Shown: positions 32,356-42,699, numbered from the stretch's first letter. The stretch is 64,000 bases of DNA from Erinaceus europaeus (GCF_950295315.1 NC_080164.1:11997659-12061658), one strand, 5' to 3'. Translations and numbers: made by a program. The notes: generated from the letters alone by a model not told the origin.

Positions 32356-32630
32356 GGAGTCGGAGGTACCATAGTGGGTTAAGTGCTTGTGACGCAAAGT
32401 GTAAGGACTGGAGTAAGGATCCAGGTTCAAGCCCCCAGATCTCCACCTGCTGGGGAGTCACTTCACAGGTGCTAAAGCATGTCTGCAGATGTCTGTCTTT
32501 CTCTCTCCCTCCTCTCTCCATTTCTCTCTGTCCTATCCAACAATGATGACATCAATAAAAACAAAAATAATAACTACAACAATAAAAAAACAAGGGCAAC
32601 AAAAGAGAAAATAAAAAAAATATTTTAAAA
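32356..32630 (+). mobile_element. SINE class A
   Basis: GGGAGTCGGAGGTACCATAG head, GGTTCAAGCCCCC B box, GGGGAGTCACTTCACAGGTG body and an A-rich CAACAA tail. Confidence 0.85.
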
Positions 32631-32844
32631 AAATCTAGAAAGAAAATGTTGCTGAAGCTAAAATAGCTTCCCACCAAATTATTAAAATCTTGATGAGTGA
32701 AAACTATCAATAGGGACAAATATTTATTTAAAAATACACAGAACACAAAAAGAACCCCTACAAATAAACAGTGACAAACAATGCAAATAAAGAAAAATGA
32801 ACAAAAATGGAAAACAAAAAACATGTAAGAATCCAACCTGGTTG

Positions 32845-33005
32845 CAATAATCCTGTTTCGCCTTACATGCAACTCAGGTGTCAGCCTAGCTCCCACTATG
32901 CTGAGGGCAGCTTTGGAACTGTAGTGTCTTTTCTCTCTCTCTCTTCCTGTCCCTATTCCTCTCCCTTCCTCTCACTGTTCTATATGAAAAACATCAGTCT
33001 AGAAC
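32845..33005 (+). mobile_element. SINE class D fragment
   Basis: ATGCAACTCAGGTGTCAGCC, TCCCACTATGCTGAGGGCAG, TTTGGAACTGTAGTGTCTTT and a CT-rich end match the class D order (head missing). Confidence 0.55.
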
Positions 33006-33277
33006 AGTGAAGCCCCAACAAGGAAGGAAGAAAGGGAGGAAGGGAGGGTGGACATACATGCAAATGACTAGCAAATTCCTGAAGAGGAAACTGATCAGCA
33101 GGAAATGAACTCACAACCACTGTAATGAAATTTTTATGTCTTAAAAAGATAAATGAATGGACAATATCAAATATTTGTGAACTTGTAAAGTAGTGAGATC
33201 CATTGTTGTTAGGAGTATAAATGATACAGTGATTTTTAAGAGACATTTGGCAGTTTTTCATAAAGTCAAAAATATAT

Positions 33278-33452
33278 TTATACCTCCCACCTTCCGTACC
33301 CCATAAAGATCTTTGGTCCACATTCCCAGACGGATAAATAATGAAACTTCTGATGGAGGGGAGAGGATATGTAACTCTGTGGTGGGAATTGCGTGGAACT
33401 ACACCCCTCTTATCCCACAATCTTGTCGATCATTATTAAATCACTAGTATAT
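33278..33452 (+). mobile_element. L1 type 1 tail, terminal 175 bp
   Basis: CCCACCTTCCGTACCCCATA, AGATCTTTGGTCCACATTCC, TGGTGGGAATTGCGTGGAAC, CTCTTATCCCACAATCTTGT. Confidence 0.8.
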
Positions 33453-33454
33453 AG

Positions 33455-33594
33455 AGACAGAGAGAGTCAGTGAGGTTATTCACTTGATCAGCATGCACAC
33501 TCATGCAATTCAGGTTCTACATGCATTTCCTTCTCCTTACCCCCACCACACTCCTCAACACCAACACCAAGGAAGGGTGGTTTATTATAATTGA

Positions 33595-33596
<2 letters not shown>
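33455..33596 (+). mobile_element. SINE class D
   Basis: GTGAGGTTATTCACTTGATC head, ATTCAGGTTCTACATG B-box-like region and CCCCACCACACTCCTC, followed by the expanded CT tail. Confidence 0.55.
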
Positions 33597-33651
<55 letters not shown>

Positions 33652-33768
33652 TCTCTCCTTTCTTCATTTCTAGAAAGAGAGAAAGAAAGAATGAAAGGGA
33701 AGAAAGGAAAGGAAATAGAGAAGAGGGAAAGAGGGAGAGAGAGAGTAGGGGATAGGTAAAGGGAAAGG

Positions 33769-33822
<54 letters not shown>
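33597..33822 (+). repeat. Composite (CT)n - (GA)n - (GT)n microsatellite
   Basis: About 25 CT units (33597-33647), a 100-bp GA/GAAA-rich stretch, then 26 GT units (33771-33822). Confidence 0.95.
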
Positions 33823-33826
<4 letters not shown>

Positions 33827-34244
33827 GGTTGCTAAGAGTTTCTAACTATAGATGTCTGTATCCAGAGAAAGCTGACCTACTGACAAATTGAAGAGGAACC
33901 TGAAAATCTTTGCTGTCCAACAAGAATTTCAGTTCCATGCAATCCTTGAGCATTTTAGTGATGACAGCTCTGCAGAGACAGAGTTTATACTATACTGATT
34001 TCCTTCCAATGATGTTTGACAGAAACATATAAGGCAAGGGGCTAAGACTGGGTGATGATCCCACCCTTACTTAAAATGTTGGCATGTCTCTATAGATGAC
34101 CCTGTTATCACTACCCATGAGCATATATGTTGGTAGAAGAAACTGCTTCTAAGCTCTGAATTTTCACCCTATAATGCTACCCCTAGGATGATGAATACTC
34201 AGTAAAATGCATTGTCCAGATTGCAACATTAGAATATTAAAGCT
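33823..34244. other. Unrecognised sequence
   Basis: No repeat family recognised. Confidence 0.35.
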
Positions 34245-37200
34245 TGGGGTTCAGAACAAAGATGGTGGTGTGATGACATTTCTGGAATTTCTCTCTGCAA
34301 AGCAGCTGCTTAAAACCTAGGAATTCCAAGTGAGGGCAAAATTTCCAGGCCAGTGGTAGAGAAAGTACACTGGAGGGGTCAAAGTGGAAATAAGGAAGAG
34401 AGCCACATATAGACTGGAACAAGCTATAGAAAGGACACCATTGGGAGTTGGGTGTGGTAGCACAGTGGGTTAAGCCCAGGTGGCACAAAGTGCAAGCACC
34501 AGGTTAAGGATCCCGGTTCGATTCCCTAGCTCCCCACCTGCAGGGGAGTCGCTTCACATGTGGTGAAGCAAGTCTGCTGGTGTCTATCTTTCTCTCCCCC
34601 TCTCTGTCTTCCCCTCCTCTCTCCATTTCTCTCTGTGATATCCAACAATGATGAAAACAAAAATAAAAAAAATAACAAGAACAATAAAAGGGAATAAATA
34701 AATAGATATTAAAAAAAGAAAGAACATCATTGAGTTGAGTTGTCAGCAAGAAAGAGATGAAGGGAAAGAAAGCATACTAAAGAAAATAATAAAAAGGAAA
34801 TTTATAAGCCTTAAACAACAGAAAGGACACCAGGATTCAAGAGGGCCAAAGAATCCCAAAGAGAACAACATAGACCTGAAGACACCAAGACAAATCATAG
34901 TTACAATGAAAAGAAGTAAGGATAAAGAAAAGATCCTGAAGGCTGAAAGAGATAAAAGCAGAAAATCATTTACAGGAGAAAACCCATAAAACTATCAGCA
35001 GACTTCTCCACTCAAACTCTAAAAGCCTGAAGATAATGGCAATATATCTGTCAAGCTCTCAATTAAAAAAAGGTATCAACCAAGGATAGTATATAATGCT
35101 AGACATTAATTCAGACTAGATGGAGGGATAAAAACCTCAGACAGGTAACAATTAAAGAAGGCAACTATCACCAAACCTGTCCTGAAAGAGATCCTAAAAG
35201 GCCTTTTATAAATAAGAACACCACCAAAAAACTATCCACATATCAGAGAAAACAAAAATTGTTTGCAGAACCTTAAAAATTATAATATCAATAAGTGTCA
35301 ATGGCTTAAATTCACTTATTACAAGGCACAGAGTAGAAGGGTGGATCAGAAAACACAAATCAACCATATGTGGCCTACAGGAATCCCACCTGGCCCAACA
35401 AGAATAAACACAGTCTTAAAGTGAAAGGATGGAATATTATAAAACAAGGTAATGGACCTCAAAAAAAAAAAAAAAGTCAGGAACAGCCATTTTCATCTTG
35501 TACACAATAGACTTTAAATTAAAAAAAGTAATAAAAGGCAAGGTCATTACATCATGATCAGAGGATCACTCAATCAAGAAAAATTTAAAAATATTAACTT
35601 CTGTGCACCCAGTGAGGGCCCATCGAAATACATAAAACACTTACTGAAAGAGATACAAAAATACATAAATAATAATACAGTGATAGTAGACTTCAACACC
35701 CCACTCTCACAGTTAGACTGGTCATCTAAGTACAGAATCTACTAATAAACAAGATAGTTAATTAATTAATTAATTGTAGAGATGGACATACTAGACCTCC
35801 TGGACATTTTCAGAGCTATTCACCTAAAGATAGTGTAATACACATTCTTTTCAAATCCACACAACACATCCTCAAGGAAAAACTACATGTTAGGTCACAA
35901 AAACAGTATCAACAAACTCAAGAGAATTAATATGACCCCGATCATCTTCTCAAACCATGGTGGTGGCATAAAACTACTCTCAACAACAAAGATAAATTCA
36001 GTAAAAGTAACAAAATTTGGACACTCGACTGCTTAATAACCACTGGGTCAAAGATTCTCAAGAAAGAAATTCAAATGTTCTTAGAAACAAGTGAAAATGA
36101 AAACACAAGCTATCAAAATATTTGGGACACACCTAAAGCAGTATTTAGAGGGAAACTCATAGCCATATAAGCACACATTAGAGAACAAGAAAAAGCTCAA
36201 GAAATTGAACTTACTACATATCTTAAATACACTGAAGAAAAGGAACAAAGGAACCCTAAAGCAACCAGAAGGACTGAAATCACTAAAATTAGAGCAGAAA
36301 TAAACAACACTGAAAATAAGAGAAACATACAAAATATAAATGAATCAAAATGTAGATTCATTGAAAAATTAAACAAAATTGGCAAACCCTTAGCCAGACT
36401 CACTAAAAAAAGGGGCAGGGGGATACTCAGATAAGAGAATTGTAAACAATAGAGAGATCACAGCAAAACACCACAGAATTTTTAAAAAAAGCATGTGAAG
36501 CTTGCTTGCACTTACAACTATATGTCACCAAGATAGAGAATCTGAAAGAAGTGGAAGAGTTCCTAAAAACATATACTCTTCCAAAACTGAAACAGGAAGA
36601 AGTACAAAACATAAATGGACTAATCACAGACAAATAAATTGAAACAGTTATTAAGACTCTTCCCAACAAGAAAGGTCCAGGCCCAGATGGCTTTACAAAT
36701 GATTTCTACAAAACCTTCAGAAAATAGATAATACCTATACATTTAAAGATCTTCCAAAAGATCAAAGAAACAGGAACATTCCCTTCCACCTTCTATGAAG
36801 ACATCACCCTGATACCAAAAGCATATAGGGACACAACAAAAAAGGAAAACTACAGATCATTATCACTGATGAACACAGATGCTAAAATATTGAGCAAGTT
36901 TCTAGCAAACCTGATACAGCAGTATATGAAAAAGATTATCTATTCATAACACCCAACTAAAAAGATATGCATACACCTATGTTTATACCTATGTTTATAG
37001 CAGCACAATTCATAATAGCTAAAACCTGGAAGTAAACCAAGTCCCCAACAACAGATGAATGGCTGAGAAAGCTCTAGTATATTTACACAATGGAATACTA
37101 TGCAGATATTAAAAATCAACCCACCTTCTCTGACCCATCTTGCATGTACCTAGAAGGAATTATGTTTGAGTGAGACAAGTCAAAAAGACAAAGATGAGTA

Positions 37201-37440
37201 GGGGATAATCCCACTCATAAAAAGAAGTTGAGGAAGAAGAACAGAAAGGGAAACTCAAAGTATAATGTGACAGAGTTTGGAGTTGGGCACCAAAGTAAAA
37301 ATCTCTGGTGGAGGATGAGGGGAGATATTTAGCTTCAATGTTAGGAGGAGGAGGGAGGGAAGCCGAACTCAGATGTTGGGATGGAGTTAATGCACACTCC
37401 TATTAACTTATAGTCTCAAAAATAATTTGTAATGAATATG
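34245..37440 (+). mobile_element. L1, sense, internally deleted
   Basis: A candidate 5' UTR start (ACAAAGATGGTGGTG near 34256), then ORF1-end/inter-ORF sequence (ATCATAGTTACAATGAAAAG, TCAGCAGACTTCTCCACTCA), endonuclease domain DNA (AATATTAACTTCTGTGCACC; translated NNNTVIVDFNTPLSQLDWSS) and reverse transcriptase-proximal DNA (GGTCCAGGCCCAGATGGCTT). At about 36,955 it jumps to the ORF2 3' end (TAGCAGCACAATTCATAATA). Frames are broken throughout. It continues into the type 1 tail. Confidence 0.85.
34443..34714 (+). mobile_element. SINE class A inside L1
   Basis: Head GGGAGTTGGGTGTGGTAGCA, perfect GGTTCGATTCC B box, full body, A-rich tail. Flanks AAAGGACACCATT (34430-34442) and AAAGAACATCATT (just after 34720) are a decayed 13-bp target duplication. 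Confidence 0.9.
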
Positions 37441-37493
37441 AGGTGAAAAATGGCTTGAATGTCTCAAACTTTTTGATTTGTAGACCGTAACTC

Positions 37494-37495
<2 letters not shown>

Positions 37496-37544
<49 letters not shown>
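37496..37544 (+). repeat. (TA)n microsatellite
   Basis: About 24 AT units expanded at the position where the 4-kb copy reads GAGTATATATTCC. Confidence 0.97.
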
Positions 37545-37552
<8 letters not shown>

Positions 37553-37997
37553 TCATTCAATCTAATTACTTAAGGCTTTAAATTAGTAATCAGGTTAAGT
37601 TTTAACAGTGGGTTCAAATAGTTAATACATCTCTAATAATGACTTGTTCTTTGAAATATTAAATCACCTATACAGTTACACCAGGGAGAACAGAAGTGAC
37701 TGGTGGTGTCATTTATAAGATACAGCTATATGTAAATAGCACTAAAAGACATTACACATTATGGTATGGTCTTGTATGATACAGCAAACCCTAACAATGG
37801 GATTTTCCAAATTAACCCACTTGTCAAATAATTTGGTTATAACAATAAATATATATTGACTTCTTAAACCCTATGACAGTGAGAATCTCCTCCATTTTCT
37901 ACAAAACCCATATTTCTCCCAGTCCTGGAACCTCTGGGGTCGGGCTCACTTTCCTGCATACTTCTGTCAATTCATACCAACTGAAACTGCATCTGCT

Positions 37998-38793
37998 TCT
38001 TCTTCTAGCATTTGCCCTTCTTCCGTAGCCAGTCAACAGAGTCAGGTTGAGCCTGATGTAAAGTTTCAAGACCTTCTTTGAATCTGGAGAGGTGGCAGTC
38101 GTTGACTATGTGGGTCATAGTCTGTCTGTAGCCACAGGGGCAGTTCGGGTCGTCTCTGGCTCCCCAGCGATGGAACATAGCGGCGCAACAGCCATGGCCT
38201 GTTCGATAGCGAATGAGGAGGGTCCAATCATAATGTGCTAGGTCAAAGCCGGGTTGACGCTTGTAGGGGTCTGTGATGAGGTGTTTGTTCTTTACCTCAG
38301 CTGACTGCCAACTCTGTTTCCAAGAGACTGGAACAGAGAAGTTCAGTGTAGGCATAGGGGACCAGATTGGGTGACGAGACGTCAAGCGTTGGACAGGGTG
38401 GGCGAAGATATCTGCGTATATTGGCAGGTCCAGTCGAGCGTAGACGTGGGAAATGAACTTAGATGATGCCGCATCCCAACAAATATCTGGCGGGGCGATG
38501 TTGCTAAGAACTGGCAGCCATGGAACCGGGGTGGAACGGATGGTTCCAGAAATGATCCTCATGGAGGAATATAATTTGGAATCGACCAAGTGGACATGGG
38601 GGCTACGGAACCATACTGGGGCACAGTATTCTGCAGTGGAATAGCATAATGCCAGAGATGATGATCGTAGTGTGGAAGCGCTCGCGCCCCATGAGGAGCT
38701 GGCCAGTCTTGCAATGATGTTATTCCTTGGGCCCACCTTTGCTGCAGTTTTTATGAGATGTTCGTGAAATGACAGAGTGCGATTGAGAGTAAC
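37998..38793 (-). mobile_element. Vingi non-LTR retrotransposon, 3' 800 bp
   Basis: Inserted antisense into the L1 type 1 tail between CTGCATCTGCT and GATCCCAACC, which are contiguous in other copies. The 3' end is a TAG stop followed only by an AAGAAG-type short repeat, not poly(A). It is 5'-truncated within the region after the reverse transcriptase core. At its 5' junction 22 bp of the target are duplicated in tandem. Confidence 0.85.
38005..38793 (-). pseudogene. Vingi ORF, C-terminal 262 codons
   Basis: Open from the truncation point to TAG at 38005-38007 without a stop. Upstream of a GTG codon at 38736 the frame continues as VTLNRTLSFHEHLIKTAAKV, a typical 'LGVTLDRTL' region of jockey-group elements. 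Further on are SSSLALCYSTAEYCAPVWFR and TPVPWLPVLSNIAPP, then the C-terminal motif RYRTGHGCCAAMFHRWGARD and CPCGYRQTMTHIVNDC. No RNase H domain follows, as reported for Vingi as against Ingi. The product itself is incomplete. Confidence 0.85.
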
Positions 38794-38838
38794 GCTGATC
38801 CCAACCTGTTCAATGTGCTGATCCCAACCTGTTCAATG
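38794..38838 (+). repeat. 22-bp tandem duplication at Vingi 5' junction
   Basis: GCTGATCCCAACCTGTTCAA plus TG occurs at 38794-38815 and again at 38817-38838, separated by one T. The second copy belongs to the L1 tail; the first lies between it and Vingi coding sequence. Confidence 0.9.
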
Positions 38839-40345
38839 CATGCTGTTCCACCTCAACATGTTTCACTTCAGGTTGTGTCCAGAGAAATCAGGTGTGGAAT
38901 GTCAATACTGATCTTCATTACTCTGGTGAGACCTTTCCTAGGACACCTTGATTCTATTTCTGGTGGTGCACTTCCTAACAAAACCTCAAAACCTAGGTAT
39001 AGGCCAGGGCCCATGAGATAGGGCTTATGTACACATGTATTCATAACTTAGGAGAAGCTATATACCTTACAACAATAGTGCACAATAGTTTTCACTGAGT
39101 CAATAAATGCATCAAGTATAAAGACCTGAAAAAGGCACCATAAAGTACCTAATCAAATAGTTTCTATTTAGATATAGAGACCCCCCTCACCTATTTCCTA
39201 TTTCATTTCACTCAAGCACTCCAAAGCTAACCCTGTCAGACAAAGTAAGGATCACAAAAGCTGGATATGGGCAAGAGAATGCCATACTTTAATAATGACA
39301 CTTTGCTCACTCTCAGGACACTGCATCATCTGGGGTCCTAGACAGGAAGCCCTGGAATTCCCACAGACATGATGGACCTAGACCTCTAACTGATCCTTCT
39401 CTCTACTGTGACTGGTCATATCTATCAGGAACAACATAATGGACCCCTCGGTGGGCCCCTATAAGACCTTGACCTCAATATGAGTTAACAATGGTAGGGA
39501 CTGTTCCCTTCTCTGAAGGGTGGTTTGACATCATACTCTACCACCCTAGGAATATGGGTCCTTAAATTAGTGCAGTCTGGAATGTTCTTAGGCATGACCA
39601 CAGAATTTGAGCTCAGACTTACAGCAATGCTGAGATTCCATAGACTCCTCTGATGCATATGGGCCCCAGATCAAATCAGTGGGGTTTACAGTTAGCAATA
39701 TTTATATACTTTCCCCATATTTGTGAGCTACTGTCTTCCCTGATCTGGCTTTCTAGTCCTTTTCCCAACTATGACACCATCTACCTATGCAATAACTTGG
39801 GTCCTCCTGCATGTTAGCTGTCAAGCCCAGGCAAAAACTAGTAAAATCACTGGACCTTTGGAATATACCTAAAATAGACCTACTAGCTTTTTCCAAAACT
39901 GAGATCTCAAATCTTCATCTGCAATATCCTTGCTTTTATGTTCATGATTAGTCAAGAGTTTGTTCTTTATATCCTAACCCTTTTCAGACACTAGGTAGTC
40001 CCATGATGCCAACCTGACTACCCTGCTCAAACAACCCCACCAATGTGTCATGGAGCTCCACCTCTCCAGACCCCTGCCCCTTTAGGGAAAGAGAGAGACA
40101 GGCTGGAAGTATGGATCGACCTGCCAATGTCCATGTCCTTTAGGGAAGCAATTACAGAAGCCAGACCTCCCACCTTCTGAACCCCATAAGGATCCTGGAT
40201 CCATACTCCCAGAAGGATAAAGAATAGAAAAGCTATCAAGGAAGAGGATGGAATACAGAGCTCTGGTGGTGGGAATTGTGTGGAATTTTACCCCTCTTAT
40301 CTTGTGATCTTGTAAATATTTCATTTTATAAATAAAACAATTCTA

Positions 40346-40689
40346 AAAAATACTCAAGATCATAGCATGTTTAGACCCCAAAATATCTTCATTCATTTTA
40401 GCATCACACGGCTCTTCCAATGCAGAGTGGCTTCATAGTTGGCATGGTTTCAGATTTATTTTTCAAGTTTTTCCCTTCTAATAAGTGATGGTAATTTTAC
40501 TGTCTAAGTGATAAGTGACAATATTTCAAATGAATGGATGAATGAACGTAATATTTCATGCCTGATTTGATGATACATAGAAGACATAGCAGGTCCCTTA
40601 TGTCTACAAATCAACACCAAATAGTAGCAACCAGAAAGCATGGGGCAAAGACAGTAGCTCTAGAGCTGAGCAGTCTAAAAGTCTGGAAG
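40346..40689. other. Unrecognised sequence
   Basis: No repeat recognised. Confidence 0.35.
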
Positions 40690-40860
40690 TTTATGGGAAG
40701 AAAGGAGGTGGCACAAGGTTAAGTGTTTGCCTTGCCTGGTATGATGTGAGAACTGAAAAAAAAAATATTTGAGTAGTGGAGCATTATTTTTGCTCTATTT
40801 CCTCCAATCCTGACACTCATTAAAAATAATAAATAATTAGAACAAGACTTAGATCCAGTA
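40690..40860 (+). mobile_element. Possible old class D SINE
   Basis: GGCACAAGGTTAAGTGTTTG, TGCCTTGCCTGGTATGATGT and a later TTGCTCTATTTCCTCC suggest a decayed tRNA-like SINE. Confidence 0.35.
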
Positions 40861-40907
40861 GCACTTGCAGGAGACCATGGTTTCAGTTGGCAAACATTAC
40901 ATTAAGT

Positions 40908-41405
40908 AGAAGAGGAAAGAGGAAGAGGAGAAGAAGAAGAAGAAGAAGAAGAAGAAGAAGAAGAAGAAGAAGAAGAAGAAGAAGAAGAAGAAGAAGAAGA
41001 AGAAGAAGAAGAATGAGAAGAAAGAGGAGGAAGAGGAGGAGGAGGAGGAGTAGGAGGAGGGGGACAAGGAGGAGGAGGAAGAGGAGAGGAAGAAGAAGGA
41101 GGAGGAGGAGGAGAAAGAGGAGAAGGAGGGGAAGGAGGAGAAGGAGGAGAAGAAGAAGGAGAAGGAGAAGGAGAAGGAGAGGAAGAGGAAGAGGAAGGAG
41201 AAGGAGAAGGAGAAGAAGGAGGAGGATGAGAAGGAGGAGAAGGAGGAGAAGAAGGAGAAGAAGAAGGAGAAGGAGAAGGAGAAGGAGAAGGAGAAGGAGA
41301 AGGAGAGGAAGAGGAAGAGGAAGAGGAAGAGGAAGAAGAAGAAGAAGAAGAAGAAGAAGAAGAAGAAGAAGAAGAAGAAGAAGAAGAAGAGGATAAAAGA
41401 AAGAG
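40908..41405 (+). repeat. Giant polypurine (GAA/GGA)n tract
   Basis: Close to 490 bp of A and G with only a handful of pyrimidines (near 41013, 41051, 41066, 41226, 41393). Two GAA-only blocks flank a central mixture of GGA, GAGGAA and GAGAAG units. Long open frames on both strands (poly-Arg, poly-Ser) are artefacts. Confidence 0.97.
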
Positions 41406-41410
41406 ATAAA

Positions 41411-41660
41411 GGGACCAGTTCAGATGGTGGTACAACAAGTAGATCTTACACGTTGCAAAGCACAAAGACTTGACTTGAGTTCAAACCACTGGTTCCCACC
41501 TGCAGGAGGGAGGGTTCACAAGCAGTGGAGTGGTGCTTCAGATGTGCACCCTCATGTTAGTCTCTATCAGAAAACAACATAAAAATGGTCACATGGAACA
41601 GTGAAGTGTTCAGGCAGGCGCATAACCCCAGTAATCAGCCTGGTGGTAAAAATAAACAAA
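41411..41660 (+). mobile_element. SINE class B, diverged
   Basis: GGGACCAGTTCAGATGGTGG head, TTGAGTTCAAACCACTGGTT B-box region, CCCACCTGCAGGAGGGAGGG, and the long 3' extension (CAGCCTGGTGGTAAAAATAA). It begins just after the purine tract. Confidence 0.75.
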
Positions 41661-41984
41661 CAAACAAAAACAAGGAAAAATGAAAAAAAATGAGTGGATG
41701 AAATGGTTAAAGTTGTTCAAAAGTTTTTAAAAATGACAATGTTATTGGACATGTCACAAAAACTGGGCATATGAGTAATGACCCCGTTAATCAATTTGAC
41801 AAAGAAAAAAGGTTCCTGTCTGGAGTCCGTAAAACACAAAAACAAAAATGACAAAACCAAGTGAATGGAAGCACAGTCCCTTAGGCAAAGAGGAAAGGAC
41901 AAAAGCACAGCCTGAAAACTCCAACTGGAGGCTCTGACAGGCTCTCATCAAGAGACACACTAACTACTCTAACTGCTCTGCAGT
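41661..41984. other. Unrecognised sequence
   Basis: No repeat recognised. Confidence 0.35.
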
Positions 41985-42240
41985 GGCATTAGAAAGTTTG
42001 TCACTCATATGTTGTCGCTGCAGCTCATATTGATTCATTCTCTGTAGCTGAATTATCTTTAAAAAATTTATGGCGCATTTTTATGGCAATAGCCAATCAT
42101 GCATATCATTAGTGTGCATAGCTAGGAGTTTAAGACAAGAGGAGACTGATGGCTTTTCAATTATTGATGCAAATGAATTGCCAAGTGTAGCTAGTTTAAG
42201 AAATGCGGTAAAGAGCAAAAGTCAAATTCCAGTCTGTGCA
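41985..42240. promoter_or_regulatory. Possible conserved non-coding element
   Basis: Repeat-free, with clustered homeodomain/POU-like words: CATGCATATCATTAG near 42101, TTTTCAATTATTG near 42155, and a perfect octamer ATGCAAAT at 42167-42174. Such AT-balanced motif clusters are typical of vertebrate developmental enhancers. No alignment was possible, so conservation is inferred only. Confidence 0.3.
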
Positions 42241-42254
42241 TAGAAGCCTGTGAG

Positions 42255-42286
42255 CGCGTGAGTGTGTTTGTGTGTGTGTGTGCGCG

Positions 42287-42322
<36 letters not shown>
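42255..42322. repeat. Alternating GT/GC/CA repeat with perfect hairpin
   Basis: A purine-pyrimidine alternation of about 50 bp. The arms 42270-42287 (GTGTGTGTGTGTGCGCGC) and 42290-42307 are exact reverse complements around the 2-nt loop AC. Confidence 0.95.
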
Positions 42323-42326
<4 letters not shown>

Positions 42327-42412
42327 AAACTCATATCTCATCTTAGCAGGAAGTGAGGAAGGCAATTAACTGACTTAAAATTTCAGACACTTCTGGAATT
42401 GTACATCATGAA

Positions 42413-42415
<3 letters not shown>

Positions 42416-42442
<27 letters not shown>
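42416..42442 (+). repeat. (CA)n microsatellite
   Basis: About 13 CA units. Confidence 0.95.
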
Positions 42443-42444
<2 letters not shown>

Positions 42445-42699
42445 CATTAGCATTTTAGCATTTAAAGTTAAAAGGAGGAATCTAAGGAGAATTTCAAATT
42501 TGAAAGGGATTTCAGAGATCATCACACCCAATCTTTCCCTGAGCAGGATCACAGGGGTTTGATGGTGTGACCTGACTGGGTATCAGTGACCAGTGTTTGG
42601 GTCTGCTTCCAAAGGGTAAGTCAATTTAAGAGCAAAGAAAGCCACCAGATTCAGAAGCAGGTCATTTTACACGTGTGTGTGTGAACAGGCTATTTTACA

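Larger units (their letters stand above)
37381..40345 (+). mobile_element. L1 type 1 tail, continuous with ORF2 end
   Basis: Follows the L1 ORF2 end with no boundary, which is the main evidence that the 2-kb type 1 tail is an L1 3' UTR. It ends in TGTGTGGAATTTTACCCCTC and TATAAATAAAAC. It is interrupted by a TA microsatellite and by the Vingi insertion. Confidence 0.8.

Noticed and set aside
36081..36669. Three antisense open frames at 36.1-36.7 kb with Ser/Phe-rich proteins
   Set aside because: They are the reverse strand of the sense L1 ORF2 fragment.
40908..41405. The purine tract as an expanded Vingi (AAG)n tail
   Set aside because: No Vingi sequence is next to it; a SINE tail origin is better supported at the comparable 22.6-kb tract.
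40887..41465. 169- and 187-codon frames rich in Arg or Ser/Pro
   Set aside because: The longest frames apart from Vingi, but they are purely the polypurine tract read on each strand.
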